Source of the DNA: Pasteurella skyensis
GTDB taxonomy: Bacteria; Pseudomonadota; Gammaproteobacteria; Enterobacterales; Pasteurellaceae
Assembly: GCF_013377295.1 (NCBI RefSeq)
Contig: NZ_CP016180.1
Span: 124,001-188,000 of the forward strand
Direction of reading: 5' to 3'
Length of the DNA stretch: 64,000 nucleotides
Shown here: positions 51,222 to 60,647 of the stretch, in pieces
Layout: each line of letters opens with the position of its first letter
Position numbering within the stretch: position 1 is the first letter of the stretch
Position numbers and translations under genes: made by a program
Notes under the pieces: model-generated
What the model saw: only the letters and a program-made list of their open reading frames with translations
What the model was told of the DNA's origin: nothing
Databases searched by the model: none

Positions 51222-52763
51222 ATGCACTCGACCATTCAAGATATTTTAGATACCGTAAAATCCGATGCCTTAACTTGTCAGCAAAAAGGAATGTTACTGG
51301 CTAATATTGCTGAACGATTAATCAATCCAAAAGAGCTGTTAGGTTATACTGAAGAAGAATATAGCTATATTGAAAATCATATGATTTGTGATTTGAATGA
51401 AGGCTATGCGATTTATCGTCCACGCTACATTTTGCCTGATTATAATGTGTATATACAAAAAGGGTGTCAGTTTTTAGATTTGCCTGTGCCAACGAATTTA
51501 GATGAAGTGTTAGACGGCTTGTTGATTATTTATTCCCACGTGCCGTCAATTACCACTTTCCCTGTGTATATCGGTCGTCTTGATCTATTACTTGATCCTT
51601 TTATCACTGATGAAGAACAAGATTACATTAAAATTAAACGTTTCTTAAATCACGTGGATAAAACTGTCCCAGATTCTTTCTGCCACGCTAACGTTGGACC
51701 AGTGGATACCAAAGCAGGACGCTTAATCTTAAAAGCAGTGATTGAGCTTGAAAACCCAACCCCAAATATGACCATTCGTTATGACAAAGCACAAACTTCT
51801 CAAGAATTTGCTGAGCTTGCAGCGAAAGCCTGTTTATTAGTATCAAAACCATCCTTTGCTAACGATCCTTATTACAAATCAGAACTGGGGGAAGCATACG
51901 GTATCGCAAGTTGTTATAATGCCTTACCTGAATGTGGTGGTGCTTATACCTTAACTCGTTTACGTTTAGGGACAATCGGACGTGCTTGTAAAACTGTTGA
52001 TGAAATGGTCAATCATTTATTACCAAAAGTGGCAAAATTAGCTCTTTCTACAATGGATAAACGCCATAAATTCTTAATGGAAGAAAGTAATTTCTTTAAA
52101 ACCGACTTCTTAGTTAAAGAAGGCTTTTTAGAACCTCATAACTTTACTAGTATGCTTGCAATTGTTGGTTTAGCTGATGCCACCAACCATTTATTACAAT
52201 GTGAGGGCATCGATGAAACCTTTGGTAAAAGTGAACGTGGTGAAGAAATTGCCACTGCCATTATGGATAAATTAGAAGACATCACCAACGCTCACAAAGG
52301 TGTTTATGTAGAGCGTACCAACGGACGTTATCTACTACACGCTCAAGTCGGAGCAAGTATTAATGAAGAAGATAAAGCGAACAACCCTGCACACCGAATT
52401 CGTGTAGGACAAGAGCCGTCATTATTGCCACACTTAAAACAATCCGCCCCTTATCATAAATATTTCCCATCAGGCACAGGGGATCTATTCGCCTTTGATC
52501 AAACCTATGTCGATCATTTAGATGCGGTGGTGGATATTATTGATGGCGCATTTGCTAATGGCTATCGCTATATCACAACCTACCTTAAAAATACCGATTT
52601 AATTCGTGTAACAGGTTATCTTGTGAAGAAAAGCGAAGTGGAAAAATTCCGTAATGGCGAAGCCGTAATGCGTGATACCACTTGGTTTGGTTCAGGTACA
52701 GATGAATGTGCCCAAGTCTTTGATCGTCAATTACGTGACGAAAAAGATGTAAATACAAAATAA
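51222..52763 (+). CDS. yjjI: glycyl-radical enzyme YjjI (DUF3029)
   Basis: A 513-aa relative of E. coli YjjI, a glycyl-radical enzyme whose reaction is not established. The glycyl-radical motif RVTGY places the radical at G465, close to the C-terminus as in other members. Candidate catalytic cysteines are C231 and C238 in IASCYNALPECGG. The activase is encoded two genes downstream. The enzyme is oxygen-sensitive by family, so it should function in anaerobic growth. Confidence 0.92.
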   Translation: MHSTIQDILDTVKSDALTCQQKGMLLANIAERLINPKELLGYTEEEYSYIENHMICDLNEGYAIYRPRYILPDYNVYIQKGCQFLDLPVPTNLDEVLDGLLIIYSHVPSITTFPVYIGRLDLLLDPFITDEEQDYIKIKRFLNHVDKTVPDSFCHANVGPVDTKAGRLILKAVIELENPTPNMTIRYDKAQTSQEFAELAAKACLLVSKPSFANDPYYKSELGEAYGIASCYNALPECGGAYTLTRLRLGTIGRACKTVDEMVNHLLPKVAKLALSTMDKRHKFLMEESNFFKTDFLVKEGFLEPHNFTSMLAIVGLADATNHLLQCEGIDETFGKSERGEEIATAIMDKLEDITNAHKGVYVERTNGRYLLHAQVGASINEEDKANNPAHRIRVGQEPSLLPHLKQSAPYHKYFPSGTGDLFAFDQTYVDHLDAVVDIIDGAFANGYRYITTYLKNTDLIRVTGYLVKKSEVEKFRNGEAVMRDTTWFGSGTDECAQVFDRQLRDEKDVNTK

Positions 52764-52764
52764 A

Positions 52765-53106
52765 GTGAAAAGAATGTGTTTTATAAGAAATAATAAATTT
52801 AAGTATTTCTTGATAGTTATCATTCCAGCTCTATTTTATAGTATGTTTTTCACACAGTTTTTTCCTAATATCTGGGAACTACTTATTGAAAAGAGCTATT
52901 TTATACCAGATGAGAGTAGCATTTTTACTTTTAAGGCGACTAAAATGAATGATGGTTCAGGAGATTGGTGGTTGTATGGGGAAGATGAAGTCTATTATTA
53001 TGCTTTAAATATAGAAAATGAGACACCAAAATATTTTAAAGTAAAGAAGAATAAATTGGAATCTTTTGACCCACTCAGATATAGCACTTGGAAGAAACAG
53101 AAGTAA
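52765..53106 (+). CDS. hypothetical protein with one membrane segment
   Basis: A 113-aa protein beginning at GTG two bases after the yjjI stop (an ATG three codons later is also possible). Residues 14-33 are hydrophobic and probably a membrane anchor; the rest is an acidic, aromatic soluble domain. No family is recognised. Its place between a glycyl-radical enzyme and its activase is unusual and suggests co-expression. Confidence 0.65.
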   Translation: MKRMCFIRNNKFKYFLIVIIPALFYSMFFTQFFPNIWELLIEKSYFIPDESSIFTFKATKMNDGSGDWWLYGEDEVYYYALNIENETPKYFKVKKNKLESFDPLRYSTWKKQK

Positions 53107-53183
53107 GCTGAATTAAAAGGAGAAAATCTTTCTCCTAATTTACTTCAACTTCTGACTACGTATTTATAGGAGTTTCGTGTCTG

Positions 53184-54017
53184 ATGAACCACACAAATTT
53201 GGGTTACAGATTTAGAGAGAATAGTCTTGATAGTAAACCACTTAGCGAAATCACCCTCCCTCTACATCGGATTATCCCCTTTTCAAATGTAGAGGGAATG
53301 GGTAATCGTACCAGTATTTTTTTACAAGGTTGCAAGCTAAATTGTTTGTATTGCCACAACCCTGAAACTATTCCTCGCTATACCGATGAAAGTAAAAAAG
53401 TCAGTTTAGATTATCTATTCCAACAGGTAATGGACGCTGTGCCTTTTATTCGTGGTGTAACGGTTTCAGGCGGCGAGCCTACCATCCATTATAAAAAATT
53501 AGTGCCATTATTTAATGCTCTAAAAGAGCAAGGATTAACTTGTTATTTAGATAGCTGTGGTTTTTTTGATTACGATAAAACCGCAGAACTTATTGAGGTT
53601 ACCGATAAATTTTTATTTGATTTGAAAGGGATTGGTGACGGTTTACAAACACTGTGTTTTGATCGTAAAAATCAAGCGGGTAAAGTGCCAACTCAACTTA
53701 TTCCAACCATCAACCATATCAAAAAAGAAAACCTACAACGTAATTTAGAGAATTTAGAAAAATTACTCAAACTGGATAAAGTGGAAGAAATTCGCTTAGT
53801 AATGATCAACGGTTTTTTTGATGAAAAATTATTGATTGAAAAAGTGGCACAGTTAAACCCTCCAAAAGAAGTTATTTTCAAAATAATCCGAGTGCATAAT
53901 AAAGGTACAAGAGATCCTGATGGCTTAGCTCCTTATATTCCAACTACTGATGAAATAGATCATTTGGCTAATTATGCCAAACAGTGTGGATTTGAGAACG
54001 TCGTAAAAATTTATTAG
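53184..54017 (+). CDS. yjjW: glycyl-radical enzyme activase YjjW
   Basis: A 277-aa radical-SAM protein. The [4Fe-4S] ligands are C50, C54 and C57 in CKLNCLYC, preceded by NVEGMGNRTSIFLQG. The motif VTVSGGEPTIHY follows for SAM binding. No extra CxxCxxC ferredoxin-type insert is visible. Pairing with yjjI is conserved in H. influenzae and enteric bacteria. A second activase (pflA) is at 7.1 kb. Confidence 0.93.
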   Translation: MNHTNLGYRFRENSLDSKPLSEITLPLHRIIPFSNVEGMGNRTSIFLQGCKLNCLYCHNPETIPRYTDESKKVSLDYLFQQVMDAVPFIRGVTVSGGEPTIHYKKLVPLFNALKEQGLTCYLDSCGFFDYDKTAELIEVTDKFLFDLKGIGDGLQTLCFDRKNQAGKVPTQLIPTINHIKKENLQRNLENLEKLLKLDKVEEIRLVMINGFFDEKLLIEKVAQLNPPKEVIFKIIRVHNKGTRDPDGLAPYIPTTDEIDHLANYAKQCGFENVVKIY

Positions 54018-54078
54018 AAAGTAATATTCCCTATTTTTTATGTGAAGAGATAGAAAATCCCCTCTTTATTATTCCATC

Positions 54079-54105
54079 TTGCTCGATTGTTTTTTTTTGT
54101 ACAAT
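54079..54105 (+). promoter_or_regulatory. putative promoter with a T9 tract in the spacer
   Basis: TTGCTC and TACAAT are 15 bases apart, with nine T in the spacer. It is the same layout as at 27543-27569. A 95-aa gene begins 41 bases after it. Confidence 0.5.
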
Positions 54106-54145
54106 TTGTTGTGTGTTTTCACAATATGATGGATGGAGATTGAAA

Positions 54146-54433
54146 ATGAAAGAAATGGTATCTTTTTGGACGGACGTTGAAGAAGTTTACAATGATGATG
54201 GGCTAATATTGATAAAAGGCTATTATGATGAAGCAAGAGCAATTGGACTTCATTGGAATAATCAATATCCCTCATCTCATAATCGCCTTACTCCTTTTTT
54301 TCTTAATAAAACTTACGCAAATGCGTTATTAACAGCACTTTTACATAAAGCATTAACAGAAAAAGAGCAAAACCCTTCACACATCGCATCATTAAATAGT
54401 GCAATTCAATTTATAACTAAAATATCGGAGTAA
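54146..54433 (+). CDS. hypothetical cytoplasmic protein (95 aa)
   Basis: Start chosen at the ATG with GGAG 9 bases upstream; the frame extends further to an unlikely ATG. The protein is acidic at its start (VSFWTDVEEVYNDDGLILIKG) and has no membrane segment or motif I recognise. Its stop is 3 bases before the next gene, so the two form an operon. Confidence 0.65.
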   Translation: MKEMVSFWTDVEEVYNDDGLILIKGYYDEARAIGLHWNNQYPSSHNRLTPFFLNKTYANALLTALLHKALTEKEQNPSHIASLNSAIQFITKISE

Positions 54434-54436
54434 ACA

Positions 54437-55138
54437 ATGAAAAAATTTATTTTCATTGCAGGAATGACAGCTTTTTTGACTGCTTGCAATGTCAATGATA
54501 TTGATACTGTAAAGAATGGTATATTAGAGCTAAATAAAACCTTAACAGTTGGGGAAGCAATTGATAATTATAAAGGCTGTAAATCTGTGAAATGGGAAAG
54601 TTTTAAAGCGGATAATGGTACAAAAATAGTACAAGCCACTTGCCCATTAACAGAGAGTGTTAAAGAGCAACTATTTTGGTCTGATAATATACAATCAGAA
54701 TTTCTTCAAGCTGGTGGTAATCAAATATGTAAACAAATGACTGCGTTGATTGATTTCTCTCTTCAAAATAATTTTAAAGATGAATTAGATGAAGGAAAGA
54801 AGTTTTGGACACAAGAGATAGGAATGAATGTTGATACCTATTTTCAGATGTCTGAAAGTAATAATCCTAAAAAAACAGAAATGGATTTAGTGTTACAATT
54901 TTCAATCAATAAAGATCAAACCTTTCAAGTTGCCTATATTGGGACACAATTTCAATTTGAACAAGGAGAAAAGCAAAATTATCCTACTTTTGATATGAAA
55001 ACATTAGATAGTATTTATAAAAATCGTGTGCCAAGCATTGTAACGGGAGTAAAGACGGTATCGCGGAACACAAAATATATGTATCCTTTTTTAGCATTGT
55101 CTTGCCCTTATGCTAATCAAAATATGACGACCAAATAG
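54437..55138 (+). CDS. hypothetical lipoprotein (233 aa)
   Basis: A signal peptide with lipobox FLTAC (C17). The mature part contains several cysteines (YKGCKSVKWESF, VQATCPLTES, GNQICKQ, ALSCPY) that could pair in the periplasm. The family is not recognised. It is the second gene of a two-gene unit following yjjI/yjjW, with no terminator in between. Confidence 0.7.
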   Translation: MKKFIFIAGMTAFLTACNVNDIDTVKNGILELNKTLTVGEAIDNYKGCKSVKWESFKADNGTKIVQATCPLTESVKEQLFWSDNIQSEFLQAGGNQICKQMTALIDFSLQNNFKDELDEGKKFWTQEIGMNVDTYFQMSESNNPKKTEMDLVLQFSINKDQTFQVAYIGTQFQFEQGEKQNYPTFDMKTLDSIYKNRVPSIVTGVKTVSRNTKYMYPFLALSCPYANQNMTTK

Positions 55139-55160
55139 GCTTTTTTCGTATAATTGACTA

Positions 55161-55213
55161 AGCGGTAAGATCTTACTCAAAATTTGCAAAAATTTTATTA
55201 CATCTTACCGCTA
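55161..55213. repeat. inverted pair of uptake signal sequences
   Basis: AGCGGTAAGAT and ATCTTACCGCT form a perfect 11-bp stem around an A/T loop with AATTTGCAAAAATTTT, between two convergent genes. There is no T run after the stem. Confidence 0.75.
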
Positions 55214-55224
55214 TTGCATCGCTA

Positions 55225-56208
55225 TTATGCTGATTCTATTCCAAAAGAAATGACTTCACTAATATTTTCGGCATTCATTGCGAGCATTAATAAACGATCC
55301 ACGCCTAATGCAACACCAGAGCAATTTGGCATCCCTGCTTTTAATGCTGCAAGAAAACGCACATCAAGCTCTTGAGGCGCTAAACCCATTTTTTCACGCT
55401 GTATATTATCTTGTACAAAACGACTAATTTGTTCATCGGCATCTTGTAATTCATGAAAACCGTTGGCAAGTTCAAGACCTTTAAAATAAAACTCAAAACG
55501 TTCTGCGACACGGTGATCCTCCGAGCTAATTTGAGCTAAAGCAGCTTGAGTTGCAGGGAAGTGGTATATTGCGACAGGACGTTCTTTGCCTATATTTGGC
55601 TCAACGATTTCACTGAATAAAAATTGCAGTAAGACATCTCTGTTTTCATCATCATCACATTGAAAACCCTGTTCACGGGCTTTATCAACTAACTGTTTTT
55701 TCGATGTTGAAAGAGGATCTAAGCCTACGTACTTTTGGAATACAAATTGGTAACTTAAGGATTCTGCTGGCTCACAATCTAAAATATGTTGTAATAAATC
55801 ATCCACTTCATTGATTAAACGATACATATCAAAATGAGGACGATACCATTCTAACATAGTAAATTCTGGGTTATGTTTACTTCCCTCTTCTTCATTACGA
55901 AATACTTTACAAAATTGAAAAATAGGGCCTGAGCCAGCCACTAAGAGGCGTTTCATATGATATTCAGGGCTGGTAATTAAAAATAGCGTTTTTGAATCAT
56001 CATAAAATGGCGCATTAAATTGTGTTTTAAATGTAGCTAAATTGATGTCCGTTACTGAGAACTCGCTTAGGAGAGGTGTTTCTACTTCGAGTAACCCTCG
56101 CTCTGTAAAAAATTTACGAATACTCGCTATTGTTTTTGAACGTGTTAATAAATTAGAAATAGGCGCTGTTGGTTTCCAATCTATATTATCTAATTGCAAA
56201 TTTTCCAT
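55225..56208 (-). CDS. epmA: elongation factor P lysine ligase EpmA
   Basis: LysRS-like enzyme that attaches beta-lysine to EF-P. It is 327 aa: only the class II catalytic core, without an anticodon-binding domain. Motif 2 is around [28 protein letters not shown], and motif 3 is [12 protein letters not shown]. The gene for EpmB is not in the window. Confidence 0.95.
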   Translation of the reverse strand: MENLQLDNIDWKPTAPISNLLTRSKTIASIRKFFTERGLLEVETPLLSEFSVTDINLATFKTQFNAPFYDDSKTLFLITSPEYHMKRLLVAGSGPIFQFCKVFRNEEEGSKHNPEFTMLEWYRPHFDMYRLINEVDDLLQHILDCEPAESLSYQFVFQKYVGLDPLSTSKKQLVDKAREQGFQCDDDENRDVLLQFLFSEIVEPNIGKERPVAIYHFPATQAALAQISSEDHRVAERFEFYFKGLELANGFHELQDADEQISRFVQDNIQREKMGLAPQELDVRFLAALKAGMPNCSGVALGVDRLLMLAMNAENISEVISFGIESA

Positions 56209-56321
56209 AAAATCTACCCGCTTGATAAAAAATAATATGTGGATTGTAACACTATCATTTTTAGATAAAAACCCCTTTAATTGCGAGTGGTTATCAGTAC
56301 ATTAATAAGAGTGATTTCACA

Positions 56322-56341
56322 ATTTGAGATAGATCACAAAA
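56322..56341 (+). promoter_or_regulatory. CRP/FNR-like operator upstream of frdABCD
   Basis: TTTGAGATAGATCACA matches the CRP consensus TGTGA-N6-TCACA at 9 of 10 bases. It also reads TTGAG-N4-ATCAC, 8 of 10 for the FNR consensus TTGAT-N4-ATCAA. It is about 115 bases before frdA. Confidence 0.7.
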
Positions 56342-56451
56342 TAGTCATTAATCATCAATAAAAGTTATAAATTTAGTTAAAAAAGTGGCAAAATCTACAC
56401 TAGGTAAGATTTTAATATAGAACATTTTTTTAAGAAGAGTAGGAGTATATT

Positions 56452-58251
56452 GTGAAGACTGTTAATGTTGATGTAGCAATTGTTGGTGCTGGAGGTGGCG
56501 GTTTGCGTGCAGCAATCGCAGCTGCAGAGGCCAACCCAAATTTAAAAATAGCCTTAATTTCTAAAGTTTATCCAATGCGTAGCCATACTGTGGCTGCAGA
56601 AGGTGGATCAGCGGCAGTAATTAAAGAAACTGATTCTTATGAAAAACACTTTCACGATACTGTGGCAGGTGGGGACTGGTTATGTGAACAAGATGTTGTA
56701 GAATATTTTGTTAAGCATTCTCCAGTTGAAATGACACAACTTGAACGTTGGGGTTGTCCTTGGAGTCGTAAAGATGACGGCGGTGTAAACGTGCGTCGTT
56801 TTGGTGGAATGAAAATTGAGCGTACTTGGTTCGCTGCAGATAAAACAGGTTTCCACTTATTACATACTCTTTTCCAAACCTCTATTAAATATCCTCAGAT
56901 TATTCGTTTTGATGAGCATTTTGTATTAGATATTCTTACTGATGATGGTCAAGCTCGTGGCTGTGTGGCAATGAATATGATGGAAGGCACTTTCGTTCAA
57001 ATCAATGCAAATGCTGTGGTTATTGCCACTGGTGGTGGTTGTCGTGCATTCCGTTTCAATACCAATGGCGGTATTGTAACAGGTGATGGTTTATCTATGG
57101 CATATCGTCACGGTGTTCCATTACGTGATATGGAATTTGTTCAATATCACCCAACAGGATTACCAAATACAGGTATCTTAATGACAGAAGGTTGCCGTGG
57201 GGAAGGTGGTATTCTTGTGAATAAAGATGGTTATCGCTATCTACAAGACTACGGTCTAGGACCTGAAACACCTGTTGGTAAGCCTGAAAATAAATATATG
57301 GAACTAGGTCCTCGTGATAAAGTGTCACAAGCATTCTGGCAAGAGTGGAAAAAAGGAAATACCCTTAAAACAGCTAAAGGTGTGGATATTGTTCACCTTG
57401 ATTTACGTCATTTGGGAGCAAAATATTTACAAGAGCGCTTACCATTTATTTGTGAATTATCTAAAGCTTATGAAGGGGTTGATCCAGCGGAAGCGCCAAT
57501 TCCAGTGCGTCCAGTTGTTCACTATACAATGGGTGGTATTGAAGTTAATCAGCAAGCTGAAACTATTATTAAAGGCTTATTTGCAGTGGGTGAGTGTGCC
57601 TCTTCAGGGCTACACGGAGCAAACCGTTTAGGTTCAAACTCACTGGCTGAATTAGCTGTTTTAGGTAGAGTGGCGGGAGAAAGTGCTGCTCGAGTTGCTT
57701 CTGAAGCAACACCTGCAAATCAAGCAATCATTGATGCTCAGGCTAAAGATATTGTGGCACGTGTGCACGAATTGGCTAATCAAGAAGGTGACGAATCTTG
57801 GTCACAAATTCGTAATGAAATGGGTGATTCAATGGAAGAAGGCTGTGGTATTTATCGTACTGAAGAAAGTATGCAAACTACAGTTAATAAAATTGCTGAA
57901 CTTAAAGAGCGTTACAAAAAAATCAGTATCAAAGATACTTCAAGCGTATTTAACACTGATTTATTATACAAAATTGAGTTGGGTTATATTCTTGATGTTG
58001 CTCAAGCAATTTCATCTTCAGCGTTGGAGCGTAAAGAATCTCGTGGGGCTCATCAACGTTTAGACTACACCGAACGTGATGATGAGAAATATTTACAACA
58101 TACATTGGCTTACTATAACAAAGATAGTGCACCAACCATTAAATACAGCGATGTTAAAATTACTACATCTCAGCCAGCCAAACGTGTTTATGGTGCAGAG
58201 GCCGATGCGGCAGAAGCTGCTGAGAAAGCCGCAAAAGCAGCTAAGGAGTAG
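56452..58251 (+). CDS. frdA: fumarate reductase flavoprotein subunit
   Basis: Catalytic subunit of anaerobic quinol:fumarate reductase. FAD is covalently bound at H45 in RSHTVAAEGG. The dinucleotide motif is VGAGGGGLRAA. HGANRLGSNSLAEL carries the substrate-site arginine region. Length is 599 aa. The start is GTG with TAGGAG upstream. The C-terminal 12 residues are Ala/Glu/Lys-rich (EAAEKAAKAAKE), longer and simpler than expected. It is the first gene of frdABCD. Confidence 0.97.
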   Translation: MKTVNVDVAIVGAGGGGLRAAIAAAEANPNLKIALISKVYPMRSHTVAAEGGSAAVIKETDSYEKHFHDTVAGGDWLCEQDVVEYFVKHSPVEMTQLERWGCPWSRKDDGGVNVRRFGGMKIERTWFAADKTGFHLLHTLFQTSIKYPQIIRFDEHFVLDILTDDGQARGCVAMNMMEGTFVQINANAVVIATGGGCRAFRFNTNGGIVTGDGLSMAYRHGVPLRDMEFVQYHPTGLPNTGILMTEGCRGEGGILVNKDGYRYLQDYGLGPETPVGKPENKYMELGPRDKVSQAFWQEWKKGNTLKTAKGVDIVHLDLRHLGAKYLQERLPFICELSKAYEGVDPAEAPIPVRPVVHYTMGGIEVNQQAETIIKGLFAVGECASSGLHGANRLGSNSLAELAVLGRVAGESAARVASEATPANQAIIDAQAKDIVARVHELANQEGDESWSQIRNEMGDSMEEGCGIYRTEESMQTTVNKIAELKERYKKISIKDTSSVFNTDLLYKIELGYILDVAQAISSSALERKESRGAHQRLDYTERDDEKYLQHTLAYYNKDSAPTIKYSDVKITTSQPAKRVYGAEADAAEAAEKAAKAAKE

Positions 58252-58254
58252 AAA

Positions 58255-59043
58255 ATGGCAGAACAAAAAATGATGACTGTTGAAGTGCTTCGTTATAATC
58301 CAGAAAAAGATAACGAACCTCATTTAACCAAATATCAAGTACCTTATGATAGCCAAACTTCACTTCTTGATGCACTTGGCTATATTAAAGATGAAGAAGA
58401 GCCAGAGCTTTCTTATCGTTGGTCTTGCCGTATGGCGATCTGTGGTTCTTGTGGAATGATGGTAAACAATAAACCTAAATTAGCCTGTAAAACATTCTTG
58501 CGTGATTACAGTGGTTATATGCGCATTGAACCGCTTGCAAACTTCCCAATTGAGCGTGACTTAGTCGTAGATTTAAGCCACTTTATTGAAAGTTTAGAAG
58601 CGATCAAACCTTATATTATTGATAATAAAGCCCCTGAGTTGGAAGCGCCTGTTGATGATAAAGAGTTTGCAGATGCACGTGTTGAACTTGAAAAAACACG
58701 TACTAAACAAACTCCAGCGCAGTTAGAAAAATACCGCACATTCTCAATGTGTATCAACTGTGGTTTATGCTATGCGGCTTGTCCACAATTTGGTTTAAAC
58801 CCTGAGTTTGTTGGTCCTGCAGCATTAACATTAGCACACCGTTATAACCTTGATAACCGTGATAGTGGTAAAGCAGAGCGTATGAAAGTAATCAATGGTA
58901 AGAATGGGGTATGGAGTTGTACTTTCGTGGGTTATTGTTCAGAAGTATGTCCAAAACACGTGGATCCAGCCTCAGCGGTAAACCAAGGTAAAGTTGAAAG
59001 CTCGAAAGATTACGTGATTTCAATGTTAAAACCAAAGAAATAA
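58255..59043 (+). CDS. frdB: fumarate reductase iron-sulfur subunit
   Basis: Carries electrons from FrdCD to FrdA. The [2Fe-2S] cluster ligands are C58, C63, C66 and C78 in [11 protein letters not shown]. The [4Fe-4S] and [3Fe-4S] ligands lie in [12 protein letters not shown] and [13 protein letters not shown]. Length is 262 aa, and the gene starts 3 bases after frdA. Confidence 0.97.
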   Translation: MAEQKMMTVEVLRYNPEKDNEPHLTKYQVPYDSQTSLLDALGYIKDEEEPELSYRWSCRMAICGSCGMMVNNKPKLACKTFLRDYSGYMRIEPLANFPIERDLVVDLSHFIESLEAIKPYIIDNKAPELEAPVDDKEFADARVELEKTRTKQTPAQLEKYRTFSMCINCGLCYAACPQFGLNPEFVGPAALTLAHRYNLDNRDSGKAERMKVINGKNGVWSCTFVGYCSEVCPKHVDPASAVNQGKVESSKDYVISMLKPKK

Positions 59044-59053
59044 GGAGTGTAAA

Positions 59054-59458
59054 ATGACGACTGAAACAAGTAAACGCAAAACTTATGTGCGTGAAATAAC
59101 GCCAACGTGGTGGAAAAAGTTAGATTTTTACAAATTGTATATTGCTCGTGAAGCAACAGCAGTTCCAACGCTTTGGTTTTGTTTAGTATTACTTTATGGT
59201 GTGATCTGTTTAGGTGGTGGCGTAGAAGATGTAAAAGAAAACTTTATTCCATTTCTACAAAATCCTGTAGTAGTAATTTTTAATATTATCACACTGGGTG
59301 CTGTAATTTTAAATACGGTTACTTATTACTTTATGACACCAAAAGTACTCAATATTATTGTTAAAAATCAACGTATCAATCCAAATATTATTACAGGTGC
59401 CTTATGGGGTGCAACAGCATTCGTTAGCCTTGTGATTTTAGTGTTGATGTATATTTAA
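59054..59458 (+). CDS. frdC: fumarate reductase membrane anchor subunit C
   Basis: A 134-aa membrane anchor with three hydrophobic segments. It begins with the hydrophilic [21 protein letters not shown] typical of FrdC. It holds part of the menaquinol site. Its stop overlaps the frdD ATG (TAATG). Confidence 0.95.
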   Translation: MTTETSKRKTYVREITPTWWKKLDFYKLYIAREATAVPTLWFCLVLLYGVICLGGGVEDVKENFIPFLQNPVVVIFNIITLGAVILNTVTYYFMTPKVLNIIVKNQRINPNIITGALWGATAFVSLVILVLMYI

Positions 59459-59814
59459 TGGGGGAGAAAATGAAAGAAATTAAACGTTCTGATGAGCCTG
59501 TTGTATGGCTACTCTTTGGTGCTGGCACAACGGTCAGTGCAATGTTCTACCCTATATTAGTGCTAATTATTGGTTTTTTGTTACCACTTGGTTTAATTGA
59601 TGGTGGTGTTGAAAATCTAGTGGCATTTTCACAATGTTGGTTTGGTAAATTAGTGATTTTAGGGTTCTTGATCTTCCCTGTTTGGGGAGCAATGCACCGT
59701 ATTCATCACGGATTACACGATTTTAAAGTGCATTTACCAGCAAGTGGAATAATCTTCTATGGTTTATCTATTTTATATAGTGTTTTAGTACTATTTGCTG
59801 TAATTAATATTTAA
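59458..59814 (+). CDS. frdD: fumarate reductase membrane anchor subunit D
   Basis: A 118-aa protein with three hydrophobic segments and the conserved [14 protein letters not shown] start and HRIHHGLHD motif. It is the last gene of the operon. Confidence 0.95.
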   Translation: MGEKMKEIKRSDEPVVWLLFGAGTTVSAMFYPILVLIIGFLLPLGLIDGGVENLVAFSQCWFGKLVILGFLIFPVWGAMHRIHHGLHDFKVHLPASGIIFYGLSILYSVLVLFAVINI

Positions 59815-59831
59815 TTGTAGAACTTTTAGGC

Positions 59832-59869
59832 AAAATGGTGGTCTGACAAAGTTGGGGCACCATTTTTTT
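59832..59869 (+). terminator. terminator of frdABCD
   Basis: AAAATGGTG pairs with CACCATTTT (9 bp) across a 17-base loop and is followed by further T. Confidence 0.82.
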
Positions 59870-59901
59870 ATGCAATTTTTTATTTAATTAAAGGAATTTA
59901 T

Positions 59902-60510
59902 ATGAAATTTTTAAAAACACTTGTGATTTTGGTTCTTGCTACAGCCGTTTCGACGGTCTCGTTTGCAGCACCGAGTTCAAATTCTTCTAAAGCAGAGAAA
60001 CAAAAAACATCTCAGATAGCGAAGAAAAAATCGAAAAAAGTGAAAAAAACGAAGCAGGTTAAGAAAGCGAAAAAAACGAAAAAAGCGAAAAAACTTGAGA
60101 AATCATCAAAAACTAAGACGAAATCAAGTAAACAAGCGGTCACATCTTCAAAGAAAAATGCAAAAAAAGCAACATCTAAGAAGGTGAGTAAAAAATCAGA
60201 CAGCGTGAAAAATAAAGCAGAGTCTAAAAAAGCGAAAACAGAAAAGAAAGCATCTTCTGTGAAAAAAGTAGCGAATACAAAGAAATCGAAAACTAAAAAA
60301 GTAACAAAGAAAATGTCTAAAGTAGTGAATATCAACACTGCAACAGCGACAGAGTTACAGCAATTAGCGGGTATTGGACCTAAAAAAGCAAAAGCGATTA
60401 TTTCTTATCGTAAGAAGGTAGGTAAAATTAAAAACATTACCGAACTTTCAAATGTGCAAGGCATTGGTGCTGCAACTATTAAGAATATTAAATCTTTTGT
60501 AAAATTTTAA
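59902..60510 (+). CDS. ComEA-like helix-hairpin-helix protein with long lysine-rich linker
   Basis: A 202-aa exported protein. The signal peptide ends VSFAAP (about residue 24). A low-complexity region of about 115 residues (Lys, Ser, Thr, Ala; repeated KKSKK and KKAKK blocks) follows. The C-terminal 55 residues are a ComEA helix-hairpin-helix pair (NINTATATELQQLAGIGPKKA). ComEA binds incoming DNA in the periplasm during transformation. The basic linker is much longer than I expect for Pasteurellaceae ComEA. An uptake core (AAGCGGTCACATCT) lies inside the gene. Confidence 0.85.
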   Translation: MKFLKTLVILVLATAVSTVSFAAPSSNSSKAEKQKTSQIAKKKSKKVKKTKQVKKAKKTKKAKKLEKSSKTKTKSSKQAVTSSKKNAKKATSKKVSKKSDSVKNKAESKKAKTEKKASSVKKVANTKKSKTKKVTKKMSKVVNINTATATELQQLAGIGPKKAKAIISYRKKVGKIKNITELSNVQGIGAATIKNIKSFVKF

Positions 60511-60529
60511 TTAAAAATAAAAATGAGAT

Positions 60530-60566
60530 TGAAAAACCTAGTGTTTATGGCACTAGGTTTTTTTAT
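60530..60566 (+). terminator. intrinsic terminator
   Basis: AAACCTAGTG and CACTAGGTTT form a perfect 10-bp stem with a 7-base loop and a T run. Confidence 0.88.
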
Positions 60567-60647
60567 GTATTTTACCCTCTAGCCAAAACCTAATTAAATA
60601 GGTACAATCAGACGTTTACATACAAGAATATTTCAACGGAGAAATTT

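Noticed and set aside
53115-53140. AGGAGAAA/TTTCTCCT hairpin before yjjW as a terminator
   Set aside because: No T run follows. It contains ribosome-site-like sequence and may only be a local structure.
57314-58063. Alternative-frame ORFs inside frdA
   Set aside because: Shadow frames of a strongly conserved coding sequence.
60012-60338. Phe-rich minus-strand ORF opposite the ComEA-like gene
   Set aside because: It is the antisense of AAA/AAG lysine codons, not a gene.
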